Shown here: positions 7,896 to 15,997 of the stretch, piece by piece
How the letters are laid out: each line of letters begins with the position of its first letter
Position numbering within the stretch: the stretch's first letter is position 1
Origin: SZUA-254 sp031379665
GTDB taxonomy: Bacteria > Bacteroidota > Ignavibacteria > UBA10030 > SZUA-254
NCBI GenBank assembly: GCA_031379665.1
Contig: JANNFI010000038.1
Span: forward strand, 1-48,400
Length of the DNA: 48,400 nucleotides
Reading direction: 5' to 3'
Notes under the pieces: generated by a model
What the model saw: only the letters and a program-made list of their open reading frames with translations
Told to the model about the DNA's origin: nothing
Database searches by the model: none
Position numbers and translations under genes: made by a program

Positions 7896-9728
7896 ATGGT
7901 GAATCCCGACCAGGTAGCCAACCAGAGACTGAAGGAGTGGGTGGCCGAGATGGCGAAACTCTGCGCCCCCGACTCTATCATCTGGTGCGACGGCTCCGAA
8001 GATGAGTACCGTTCGACGTGCGAGGCGCTCGTCCAGTCGGGCACGTTCATCAGGCTGGATGCGAAAAAACGCCCCAACAGCTTCCTCTCCCGATCGGACC
8101 CCGGCGACGTTGCGCGCGTGGAAGACCGGACGTTCATCTGCAGCCCGCGCAAGGACGACGCCGGGCCGATGAACAACTGGGTCGACCCCAACCTGATGAA
8201 GGAAACCCTCACCGGCCTCTTCCGCGGTTCGATGAAGGGGCGGACGATGTACGTCATCACCTTCAGCATGGGCCCGCTCGGTTCGAAGATTTCCCACATC
8301 GGCGTCCAGCTCACCGAGTCCCCCTACGTTGTCGTCAACATGAAGATCATGACGAGGATGGGGAAAAAGGTCCTCGACGTGCTCGGCGACGGTGACTTCG
8401 TCCCCTGTATGCACTCGGTCGGCGCGCCGCTCACGGCGGGCCAGAAAGACGTCGCGTGGCCCTGCAACAAGGAGAAGAAGTACATCGTCCACTTCCCCGC
8501 GGAGAGGGCGATCTGGTCATACGGCAGCGGCTACGGCGGCAACGCGCTCCTCGGCAAGAAATGTTTCGCGCTGCGGATCGCCTCGAACATGGCGCGCGAC
8601 GAGGGTTGGCTCGCGGAGCATATGCTGATCCTCGGCGTCCAGTCGCCGAAGGGCGAGAAGACCTACGTCGCGGCGGCCTTCCCGAGCGCCTGTGGCAAGA
8701 CCAATTTCGCGATGCTCATCCCCCCGAAAACGTTCGACGGGTGGAAGATCAGTACCATCGGCGACGACATCGCGTGGATCAAGGCCGGCGCGGACGGGAA
8801 ACTCTACGCCATCAACCCCGAGGCTGGATACTTCGGCGTCGCCCCCGGGACCTCCGTCAAGACCAACCCCAACGCGATGGAGAGCATCCGGGCGAACACC
8901 ATCTTCACCAACGTGGCCCTGACGCCCGACGGCGACGTGTGGTGGGAGGGGATGACCGACGCTCCCCCGCCGAAGCTGACCGACTGGCAGGGAAAGGAGT
9001 GGAGCCCCGCCGCCGGAAGGCCGGCCGCCCACCCCAACGCGCGGTTCACCGCGCCGGCCGGACAGAACCCCATCATCGACCCCGCGTGGGAAGACCCGAA
9101 GGGGGTTCCGATCAGCGCGTTCATCTTCGGCGGGAGGAGGAGCACCACCGTTCCCCTGGTGTACGAATCGGTCAACTGGAATTTCGGCGTCTATATTGCA
9201 GCGACGATGGGCTCTGAAACCACCGCGGCTGCGGCCGGTGCGGTCGGAACCGTGCGTCGCGACCCCTTCGCGATGCTGCCGTTCTGCGGGTACCACATGG
9301 CCGATTACTTCAACCACTGGCTCCAGTTCGGCCGCGACATCATCGACCCGCCTCGCATCTTCGCGGTGAACTGGTTCCGCAAGGACGAAAACGGGAAATA
9401 CCTCTGGCCGGGCTACGGCGAGAACGCCCGCGTGCTGAAGTGGATCGTCGACAGGGTCCGCGGAAGGGCGTACGCGATCGAGAGCCCGCTCGGCTGGATG
9501 CCCCGGTACGAGGACCTGAACTGGGAAGGGCTCGACTTCCCGAAGGAGAAGTTCAACGACCTGATGAGCGTCAACACGCAGGAATGGAAAAATGAAATGC
9601 TCGACCACGAAGATCTCTTCAAGAAGCTGGTCGACAAGCTCCCGAAGGAGTTTGGCTTCACCCGGGAGTTGATCCTCTCCGGGCTCCGGCGTTCACCCGA
9701 GAAGTGGCAGCTCGCGTCGGAGCGGTGA
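7896..9728 (+). CDS. pckG: Phosphoenolpyruvate carboxykinase (GTP)
   Basis: A 610-residue cytosolic enzyme converting oxaloacetate and GTP to phosphoenolpyruvate, GDP and CO2, the entry step of gluconeogenesis. Length and sequence are those of the GTP class: the P-loop is FPSACGKTN (Cys266-Gly-Lys-Thr269) with the reactive cysteine typical of GTP enzymes, followed by GDDIAW (metal/kinase-2), FSMGPLGS near residue 126 and the nucleotide-pocket region FGRDIIDPPRIFAVNWFRK split over 490-510. The ATG at 7896 has GAGGA (7883-7887) at good spacing. The dehydrogenase gene follows after 14 bp, so the three plus-strand genes from 7896 to 11748 probably form one operon. Confidence 0.96.
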   Translation: MVNPDQVANQRLKEWVAEMAKLCAPDSIIWCDGSEDEYRSTCEALVQSGTFIRLDAKKRPNSFLSRSDPGDVARVEDRTFICSPRKDDAGPMNNWVDPNLMKETLTGLFRGSMKGRTMYVITFSMGPLGSKISHIGVQLTESPYVVVNMKIMTRMGKKVLDVLGDGDFVPCMHSVGAPLTAGQKDVAWPCNKEKKYIVHFPAERAIWSYGSGYGGNALLGKKCFALRIASNMARDEGWLAEHMLILGVQSPKGEKTYVAAAFPSACGKTNFAMLIPPKTFDGWKISTIGDDIAWIKAGADGKLYAINPEAGYFGVAPGTSVKTNPNAMESIRANTIFTNVALTPDGDVWWEGMTDAPPPKLTDWQGKEWSPAAGRPAAHPNARFTAPAGQNPIIDPAWEDPKGVPISAFIFGGRRSTTVPLVYESVNWNFGVYIAATMGSETTAAAAGAVGTVRRDPFAMLPFCGYHMADYFNHWLQFGRDIIDPPRIFAVNWFRKDENGKYLWPGYGENARVLKWIVDRVRGRAYAIESPLGWMPRYEDLNWEGLDFPKEKFNDLMSVNTQEWKNEMLDHEDLFKKLVDKLPKEFGFTRELILSGLRRSPEKWQLASER

Positions 9729-9742
9729 GCGGCCAGAATTTC

Positions 9743-10792
9743 ATGATGACGATGAAGGCGGTCATCTTCGACAAATTCGGCGACGCCAACGTCCTCCACT
9801 ACACGGAAGTCCCGCGCCCCGAACCCGGGCCCGGGCAGGTCCGCGTCCGCCTCCACGCCGCTTCGCTCAACCACCTCGACCTCTTCGTGCGCAGCGGCGA
9901 GAGGGAGAAGAACATCCCCCTCCCGCACATCCTCGGCTGCGACGGCGCTGGCATCGTCGATGAAACGGGCGAGGGCGTAACGTCGTTCGTACCGGGTGAC
10001 CGCGTGGCGATTTCCCCCGGGATCTCGTGCGGGACCTGCTCCTCCTGCGCAGCCGGCCGCGAGACCTTTTGCGCGTCGTACCACGTGCTCGGGACCCGCG
10101 AGAACGGCACCTACGCCGAGTACGTCTGCGTCGGCGAATCGAACCTTGTCTTCCTCGCCGAAAACCTGTCGTTCGTCGAAGGCGCCGCCGTCCCCCTGGT
10201 GTTCCTGACCGCGTGGCACATGCTCGTCTCGAGGGCCGAAGTCAGATCGGGCGAAACGGTGCTCATCCACGGCGCGGGGAGTGGAGTCGGTTCGGCCGCG
10301 ATCCAGATCGCGAAGTTCCACGGCGCGACCGTGATTGCGACCGCGGGGTCGGACGAGAAACTCGTGAAGGCGAAATCCCTCGGGGCCGACGAGGTCGTCA
10401 ATTACGCGACGAACGACTTCACCGAAGAGGTCAAAAAGCTCACCGGCAAACGCGGGGTCGACGTGGTGTTCGAGCACACCGGGGGCGACGTGTTTGCGAA
10501 ATCGATTACGGTCCTCGCGCGCGGAGGCCGCCTCGTCACCTGCGGCTCGACCACCGACTATATGGCGAACGTCGACGTACGGTACCTCTATTCGCGCCAG
10601 CAGACCCTGATGGGGTCGTGGATGGGCTGGAAGCACGAGCTGGAGCACGTGATGAAACTCTTCGGATCGCCGACCGGACGCAAGTTCAACCCGGTGATCG
10701 ACAGTGTCTTCCCGCTCGCGAAGGCCGCCGATGCGCACCGGCATATGGAGTCGAGGAAGCATTTCGGCAAGATCGTGCTGGAGATCGCGTGA
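9743..10792 (+). CDS. Zinc-type alcohol dehydrogenase / MDR family oxidoreductase
   Basis: A 349-residue medium-chain dehydrogenase. The GroES-like half (about 1-130) has ALNHLDLF-like SLNHLDLFVRSG and LGCDGAG; the structural-zinc cysteines appear as C-G-T-C-S-S-C and a fourth Cys seven residues later. The NAD(P)-binding motif is GAGSGVGSAA (about 182-191). The catalytic-zinc cysteine position is occupied by Asn/His residues, as in many uncharacterised members of this subgroup, so the substrate is open. Starts at 9743, 9746 and 9752 are all possible; 9752 gives the common MKAVIF beginning. No Shine-Dalgarno site is visible. The gene sits 14 bp after pckG and overlaps the dehydratase start. 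Confidence 0.8.
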   Translation: MMTMKAVIFDKFGDANVLHYTEVPRPEPGPGQVRVRLHAASLNHLDLFVRSGEREKNIPLPHILGCDGAGIVDETGEGVTSFVPGDRVAISPGISCGTCSSCAAGRETFCASYHVLGTRENGTYAEYVCVGESNLVFLAENLSFVEGAAVPLVFLTAWHMLVSRAEVRSGETVLIHGAGSGVGSAAIQIAKFHGATVIATAGSDEKLVKAKSLGADEVVNYATNDFTEEVKKLTGKRGVDVVFEHTGGDVFAKSITVLARGGRLVTCGSTTDYMANVDVRYLYSRQQTLMGSWMGWKHELEHVMKLFGSPTGRKFNPVIDSVFPLAKAADAHRHMESRKHFGKIVLEIA

Positions 10793-11748
10793 GCGCTGAT
10801 CTGGTGACGTTCTCCGACATCGAGGCCGCTGCCGAGGTTCTCCGGCCGGTAGCCCACCGCACCCCCCTCCTCTCGTCGCGCACCTTCAACACTCTCAACG
10901 GCAACGAAGTCTATTTCAAGGCAGAGAACCTTCAACGGATCGGCGCTTTCAAGTTCCGGGGCGCCTACAATAAAATCCATTCCCTCACCGGCGCCGAACG
11001 CTCGAAGGGCGTCACCGCGCATTCATCCGGCAACCACGCTCAGGGCGTCGCTCTTGCGTCAAAACTCCTCCGGATCCGGTCCGTCGTCGTGATGCCGCAC
11101 AATTCCGTCGCGATGAAAATCGACGCGACCAGGGCCTACGGCGCGGAAGTGATCTTCTGCGAGGACTCCACCGACGACCGGGAGCGCGTGACGGCGGAGC
11201 TGATCGCGAAACACGGTTATTCCCTCGTTCATCCTTATAACGATCCGAAACTCATCGCCGGCCAGGGGACGGCCGGGGCGGAGATTTACCCCGACCTGAA
11301 GGACCTCGATTACCTGTTCGTACCAGTGGGTGGCGGCGGGCTGATCGCGGGATGCTCCATCGCCGTCAAGACCATCTTCCCGAACGTGAGGGTCATCGGC
11401 GTGGAAACTGAGGGCGCGAACGACGCGTACCAGTCGTTCAGGGCGGGGAAGATCGTGAAGATTCAGAAGGCGGTGACGATCGCCGACGGGATGCGTACGC
11501 TTTCGGTCGGCGAACTCAATTTCGAAATCATCAGGAAGTACGTCGACGACATCATCACCATTCCCGATTCGGCCATCTTCCCGATGATGCGGTTTTTCGC
11601 GGAACGGATGAAGCTCGTCGTCGAACCGACCGGCGCAGTCGCCCCCGCGGCCGTGATGACCAACGTCCTCAGCCTCAGGGGGAAAAAAATCGCCGCCATC
11701 GTCAGCGGCGGGAACGTGGATCCGGCACTACTGAAACAGGCGCTCTAA
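10789..11748 (+). CDS. Threonine/serine dehydratase (PLP fold type II), short form
   Basis: A 319-residue PLP enzyme that deaminates threonine or serine to the 2-oxo acid; serine racemases share this fold. The Schiff-base lysine is Lys55 in FKFRGAY, the phosphate-contact loop is SSGNHAQG (about 78-85) and the glycine-rich PLP-phosphate loop is VGGGGL. There is no C-terminal ACT domain, so it matches catabolic or racemase-like forms rather than feedback-inhibited biosynthetic IlvA. The start is taken as GTG 10789, which overlaps the preceding stop by 4 bp and has GGAG (10780-10783) upstream; GTG 10804 is an alternative. It ends the pckG operon, and a role in feeding amino-acid carbon towards pyruvate and PEP is plausible. 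Confidence 0.82.
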   Translation: MSADLVTFSDIEAAAEVLRPVAHRTPLLSSRTFNTLNGNEVYFKAENLQRIGAFKFRGAYNKIHSLTGAERSKGVTAHSSGNHAQGVALASKLLRIRSVVVMPHNSVAMKIDATRAYGAEVIFCEDSTDDRERVTAELIAKHGYSLVHPYNDPKLIAGQGTAGAEIYPDLKDLDYLFVPVGGGGLIAGCSIAVKTIFPNVRVIGVETEGANDAYQSFRAGKIVKIQKAVTIADGMRTLSVGELNFEIIRKYVDDIITIPDSAIFPMMRFFAERMKLVVEPTGAVAPAAVMTNVLSLRGKKIAAIVSGGNVDPALLKQAL

Positions 11749-11834
11749 GGGTCCGGCGTCAGCGACTCCACCCGCACCCCCCTGATCGATCCCAATATTT
11801 ACAGAATAATTGAAATTTCAGGCATTATCAGCCC

Positions 11835-11863
11835 TTGACACAACCATGACAATATCATATATT
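11835..11863 (+). promoter_or_regulatory. Strong promoter of the AAA_14/DUF4143 ATPase gene
   Basis: TTGACA (11835-11840), 17 bp, TATATT (11858-11863). This is the closest match in the window to the general sigma-70 consensus. The ATPase ATG at 11897 lies 33 bp beyond the -10. Confidence 0.65.
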
Positions 11864-11883
11864 ACTATGAATTTGTCATGACA
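11845..11883. promoter_or_regulatory. Inverted repeats flanking the -10: candidate operator
   Basis: CATGACAA (11845-11852) and TTGTCATG (11873-11880) are perfect 8-bp inverted arms placed on either side of the -10 hexamer with a 20-bp spacer. The right arm is part of a second, compact palindrome, TGTCATGACA (11874-11883). The TGACA core also occurs within the -35. This is the arrangement of a repressor site with two half sites on one face of the promoter; the binding protein is unknown. Confidence 0.5.
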
Positions 11884-11896
11884 TTTTCATAGGTAT

Positions 11897-13138
11897 ATGA
11901 AGATGGATGGAATACGCTATCTCGGTCCTGAAGTCACCCGGTCGCTGGACGAAGAGAGAAAGATGGTCCTGGTTGCCGGACCCCGACAGGTGGGAAAAAC
12001 GACCTTTACCCGGCGGCTCCTCGACGAAGCCGGAACGCCGCAGTTATATTTCAACTGGGACGTCGAAGAGCATCGCCGGCTCCTGACCCGGCACCAGGAG
12101 GATTTCTGGACACGCCGGGAGTCTGCTCCATCTTCCGGGCGGCCCCGTATTGTTCTGGATGAAATCCACAAGTTCCCCCGGTGGAAACGTTTCCTCAAGG
12201 GGTTGCACGATGGGCATGGCGCCGGCCTGGAAATTCTCGTCACCGGGAGCGGCCGGCTCGACGTCTTCCAGCGGGGTGGGGATTCCCTTTTCGGCCGGTA
12301 TAATCTTTATCGCCTCCACCCGTTCACGCTCGGCGAACTCGCATCCGGATACCGGAACGCGCCTGCCGACCCGTCGCAATTCTGGAAATCGTTGGAAGAG
12401 CCGACGGCTGCCCGGAACGTTCAACGCCTCCTGGACGACCTGGAGCGCCTGACCGGTTTCCCGGAACCGCTCTTTTCGGGAAGCGAATCTCGTTTCAACC
12501 GTTGGAGGCGGTCCCACCGAACGCTGATCCTCAGAGAGGACCTGCGGGACCTGACTCGCATCAGGGACATCGGTTTGCTCGATTCCCTCGCAATGCTCCT
12601 TCCCGGCAAAACAGGTTCCCCGATCTCGATGAACGGGCTTGCTGAAGATCTCGGCGTCAACTTTGGGACCGTGAAGAACTGGCTCGATGCGATGTCACGG
12701 CTCTATTTCCTCTTCACCGTGAAGCCGTTCTCCGGCAAACTCGCGAGGACGCTCAGGGTCGCCCCCAAGGTCTACCTCTTCGATCCTACCGGAATTGAGA
12801 ATCCCGGCGCGAAGTTCGAAAACCTCGTGGCACTGCATCTCCTGAAACTCGTCAATGCGTGGACGGACAGGGGGGAAGGAGAGTATGAGCTCTGGTACGT
12901 GCGGGACCGCGAGAAACGCGAGGCCGACTTCCTGATCACCGAAAACCGCCGGCCTCACGCGCTCATCGAGGCAAAGTTGTCTGCCGGGGAGATCGATCCG
13001 AGCCTCCTGTATTTCAAGGAGCGGCTCAAACCGCGCTACACACTCCAGGTCGTGCGGAATCCCGAGGGCTTCAGCAGGACGACGACACGTTCCGGCGTTA
13101 TCCTCTCCCCGGCTGTTGAATTTCTCGCGTTGATTTGA
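11897..13138 (+). CDS. AAA_14 / DUF4143 family ATPase
   Basis: A 413-residue protein. The N-terminal P-loop domain has Walker A GPRQVGKT (residues 28-35), Walker B RIVLDEIHK and a sensor-like TGSGR. The C-terminal DUF4143 half begins with a winged-helix-like segment (GLAEDLGVNFGTVKNWLDAM) and ends with a PD-(D/E)xK-like stretch (READFLI... ALIEAKLS), as is usual for the family. The cellular role of these common ATPases is not established. It stands alone between a plus-strand metabolic operon and a convergent minus-strand gene, with its own strong promoter and palindromes. ATG 11897 and ATG 11903 are both possible starts; AGG at 11891-11893 is the only Shine-Dalgarno-like site. Confidence 0.85.
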   Translation: MKMDGIRYLGPEVTRSLDEERKMVLVAGPRQVGKTTFTRRLLDEAGTPQLYFNWDVEEHRRLLTRHQEDFWTRRESAPSSGRPRIVLDEIHKFPRWKRFLKGLHDGHGAGLEILVTGSGRLDVFQRGGDSLFGRYNLYRLHPFTLGELASGYRNAPADPSQFWKSLEEPTAARNVQRLLDDLERLTGFPEPLFSGSESRFNRWRRSHRTLILREDLRDLTRIRDIGLLDSLAMLLPGKTGSPISMNGLAEDLGVNFGTVKNWLDAMSRLYFLFTVKPFSGKLARTLRVAPKVYLFDPTGIENPGAKFENLVALHLLKLVNAWTDRGEGEYELWYVRDREKREADFLITENRRPHALIEAKLSAGEIDPSLLYFKERLKPRYTLQVVRNPEGFSRTTTRSGVILSPAVEFLALI

Positions 13139-13186
13139 TCCAACCGCCGATGCGGGGGATGTGAATCGTCTGCAGGGGTGCGCCGA

Positions 13187-14392
13187 CTACGCCTTCTTCA
13201 ACGCCTGCCGGAAATCCCCGATCAGGTCGTCCGCCCCTTCCACCCCCACGGAAATCCGGATCATCCCCGGGGTCACCCCGTGCTGCGCCAGCTCGTCGGC
13301 GGTCATCTTGACATGCGACGAGTAGACGGGGATGCTGACGAGCGTCTCGACCCCGCCGAGCGACATCGCATTCACCGCCACTCGCAAGTTGTCGCACACC
13401 TTCACCGCTCCCTTCACGCCGCCGCGAATCTCGGCGGTCACCATCGCGCCGAATCCGGTCATCTGTTTTTTGGCGAGCGCGTGCTGCGGATGCGACGCGA
13501 GGCCGGGATAGAGAACGCGGGAAATCTTCGGATGCTTCTCCAGCGCTCGGGCGAGCTTCATCGCGTTATCGCGCTGCCTCCCCACCCTCAGTTCAAACGT
13601 CTTGAGGCTCCGCTCTAGTAGAAACGAGGCGAACGGGTCCGCGCAGCCGCCGAAGTGCTTCGCCCGGTCCCTGACCTTTTTCACGAGCGCCTCGGGGCCG
13701 CTCAGCACACCCCCCATGATGTCCGCGTGTCCCCCCAGGTACTTGGTCGAGCTCTCGACCATCAGATCCACCCCGTACCGGAACGGGTCCTGGTTCAGCA
13801 CGGTCGCAAACGTATTGTCGATCATGATGATGATCGGGTGCTTGAATTCCTTCTGCATTTTCCGGACCCCCACGACGAGGCGTTTAATGTCCACCAGCGA
13901 GAGCGTCGGGTTGGTCGGCGTTTCCAGATAGACGAGCCTGGTCCGCGGGGTGACGAGGTAGAGCAGGTCGTCGAGCGATGCCGGGTCGACGTACCGCACG
14001 CCGATTCCGAAGTCGGGGAGCGTATCACGGAAGAACCGGTATGTCCCGCCGTAGAGCGCTGGCGTGCTGACGATTTCATCCCCCTGCTTGCAGAAGGAGA
14101 GCACCGCGGTGGTGATCGCCGCCATCCCCGACGAAAAGAGGAGCGCGCTCTCGCAGCCGTACATTGCCGCGATCTTTTGCTCCGCCTCGTCGGTGGTGGG
14201 GTTGTGATACCGCGTGTAGACGTAGACGCCCGCGTCCCCCTTCGCGTAGCGCACCGCATCGTTCGAGCTGTCGAAACGGTAGGTGCTGGTCTGGTAGATC
14301 GGGGTCACGACCGGGCCCTTATACGCGAAGAGGTTGTCGCCGTGAACGGCCCTCGTGGAGAACGAGGTTTTTATCGGAGTCTTTTTTTTCAT
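13187..14392 (-). CDS. Cystathionine gamma-lyase / methionine gamma-lyase family PLP enzyme
   Basis: A 401-residue fold-type-I PLP enzyme of the Cys/Met metabolism family. The Schiff-base lysine is Lys217 in ESSTKYLGGHAD, with the cofactor-stacking region SSGMAA (about 88-93), the active-site YTRYHNPT (59-66) and the IDNTFAT strand. The family includes cystathionine gamma-synthase, cystathionine gamma-lyase and methionine gamma-lyase, and sequence reading alone does not separate them. A GTG at 14401 would add three residues; ATG 14392 is preferred because GGTGAG precedes it at a usable distance. It lies downstream of the SDR gene in the same direction, with a 100-bp gap. The persulfide dioxygenase-like gene upstream suggests sulfur handling. 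Confidence 0.85.
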   Translation of the reverse strand: MKKKTPIKTSFSTRAVHGDNLFAYKGPVVTPIYQTSTYRFDSSNDAVRYAKGDAGVYVYTRYHNPTTDEAEQKIAAMYGCESALLFSSGMAAITTAVLSFCKQGDEIVSTPALYGGTYRFFRDTLPDFGIGVRYVDPASLDDLLYLVTPRTRLVYLETPTNPTLSLVDIKRLVVGVRKMQKEFKHPIIIMIDNTFATVLNQDPFRYGVDLMVESSTKYLGGHADIMGGVLSGPEALVKKVRDRAKHFGGCADPFASFLLERSLKTFELRVGRQRDNAMKLARALEKHPKISRVLYPGLASHPQHALAKKQMTGFGAMVTAEIRGGVKGAVKVCDNLRVAVNAMSLGGVETLVSIPVYSSHVKMTADELAQHGVTPGMIRISVGVEGADDLIGDFRQALKKA

Positions 14393-14492
14393 CAGTCTCA
14401 CCGTGTTTTAAGGTACCTGGTTGGTTTCCGCGGGTGACGATCACGGCCGCGGCCGCGCCTCGATCACATGGCGCTGGTCTGGCGTGGGCCGT

Positions 14493-15257
14493 TCAGCGGG
14501 CGCAGGTGAGCGCCCGGCCTCCGTCGACGCTGATGGTGGTGCCGGTGGTCCAGCCCGACCTTGGGGACGCCAAAAACAGAATCAGTTCGGCCACCTCGTC
14601 GGGTTGGCCGACTCTTCCCATCGGGTGTGTCGACTTGCTGTGTTCCAGGAACGTGGAATACTTTTCCTCGCCGAACCCGCCGGCGCGGTGGAGGTTGGTG
14701 ACGACCACGCCCGGGTTGACGGCGTTCGCCCTCACCCCTTTCGGCGCGAGTTCCAGCGCGATGCAACGCGTGAACTGGTCTACTCCCGCCTTGCTCACGC
14801 AGTAGGCCAGCACGCCGGGAAACGCCCGGGTCCCGGTCACGCTTGAGACGTTGACGATGTTCCCTTTTCGTTCGATGATCGACGCCAGGGCGAGTTGCGT
14901 CATCCGGAAGAGTGACGTAAGATTGATGTCGAGCATCGTGTCCCACTCGTGTGCGGAAGTGTTCTCGATGGTTCCGTTCCCGATGATCCCCGCCGCATTC
15001 ACCAGCACGTCGATCCCCCCGAACGTTGAGATCGTCGCCGCCACAAGTGTGGCCCGGTCGCTTTCCTTCGTGACGTCCGCGCCCACGATGAGTTTCCTGT
15101 CGGACGGGATCGCCGCCGCGGCCGATTCCATCTCTTTCGAGCGCCTCGCGGCCATCGCCACCTTCGCGCCCCGCTCCGCGGCCATCAGCGCGGTGGCCCG
15201 CCCGATGCCGCTCGAGGCGCCGGTGACGAGCACGACCTTCCCCTCGAAATCGGTCAT
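14493..15257 (-). CDS. SDR family oxidoreductase
   Basis: A 254-residue classical short-chain dehydrogenase/reductase. TGASSGIG (residues 12-19) is the cofactor motif, with NAAG, the catalytic Ser in NVSSVTG and Tyr/Lys in YCVSK. The C-terminus SVDGGRAL is typical of the FabG-like group. The Arg after the glycine motif (AARRS) suggests NADP preference. The substrate is unknown. Its ATG overlaps the uracil-DNA glycosylase stop by 4 bp (15254-15257), so it is the next gene of the same operon. Confidence 0.85.
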   Translation of the reverse strand: MTDFEGKVVLVTGASSGIGRATALMAAERGAKVAMAARRSKEMESAAAAIPSDRKLIVGADVTKESDRATLVAATISTFGGIDVLVNAAGIIGNGTIENTSAHEWDTMLDINLTSLFRMTQLALASIIERKGNIVNVSSVTGTRAFPGVLAYCVSKAGVDQFTRCIALELAPKGVRANAVNPGVVVTNLHRAGGFGEEKYSTFLEHSKSTHPMGRVGQPDEVAELILFLASPRSGWTTGTTISVDGGRALTCAR

Positions 15258-15973
15258 TCAGAGACGACCGGTTTTCGCTTGGTCGAAAGGATCTTCTTCA
15301 CGCGCGCGAAGACGCCGTCGAACATCGCGTGGGTGAGCTTGCCGGTGAAGGTGTTCTGCTGGCTGGGGTGGTACGACGCGATCAGCACCTGCCGGTAATT
15401 CAACTGGATCTCGGCTCCGTGCCGGAATTCGGGCCGCTTCGCTAGCGTGGTCATGTGGAGTTCGCGGTAAGCGTCGAACACGTTGTCGAACGCCACCTTA
15501 CCGAGGGCGACGATGATCCTGATGTTGAAGAGGAGCCTCAATTCGTCGAGGAGGAACGGGCTGCAGTTGTGGAGTTCTGCGGCCGTCGGTTTGTTTGCCG
15601 GGGGAACGCACCGGAGCGCCGCGGTGATGTAACAGTCCTTCAGCTTCATCCCGTCGTCGCGGGAGAGCGACAGGAGTCTCGAGGCGAAGCCGTACTTGTG
15701 GAGGGTCCCGTAAAGCCAGTTGCCGCTCGAATCGCCGGTGAACATCCGGCCGGTGCGGTTGGCGCCGTGAGCGCCGGGGGCGAGTCCGACGATGAGCATC
15801 CGGGCGCCGGCGTCGCCGAATCCGGGCACCGGCTTTCCCCAGTATTCCCAGTCGATGTAGCGCGTCGTCCTGGTTTTCGCCACCTTCTCACGCCATCGTA
15901 CGAGCCGGGGGCATTTAGTGCATTGCACGACCTCCGACTGGAGGCGGTCCAGCTGTGTGTGGTACGCTTTCAT
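15254..15973 (-). CDS. Uracil-DNA glycosylase, family 5 (UDGb)
   Basis: A 239-residue base-excision repair enzyme removing uracil, and often other deaminated purines, from DNA. Motif A reads GLAPGAHGANRTGRMFTGDS (about 63-82), the form of family 5, which lacks the catalytic Asp/Asn of families 1 and 4. Motif B is HPSQQNTFTGKLT. Cysteines at 18, 21, 122 and 137 fit the [4Fe-4S] cluster of this group. It overlaps the SDR gene by 4 bp and lies 24 bp after the MBL-rhodanese gene. A second repair glycosylase (Ogg2-like) ends at base 168. Confidence 0.9.
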   Translation of the reverse strand: MKAYHTQLDRLQSEVVQCTKCPRLVRWREKVAKTRTTRYIDWEYWGKPVPGFGDAGARMLIVGLAPGAHGANRTGRMFTGDSSGNWLYGTLHKYGFASRLLSLSRDDGMKLKDCYITAALRCVPPANKPTAAELHNCSPFLLDELRLLFNIRIIVALGKVAFDNVFDAYRELHMTTLAKRPEFRHGAEIQLNYRQVLIASYHPSQQNTFTGKLTHAMFDGVFARVKKILSTKRKPVVSE

Positions 15974-15997
15974 CGGGGGCGGTATGCCGGGGGGAGA

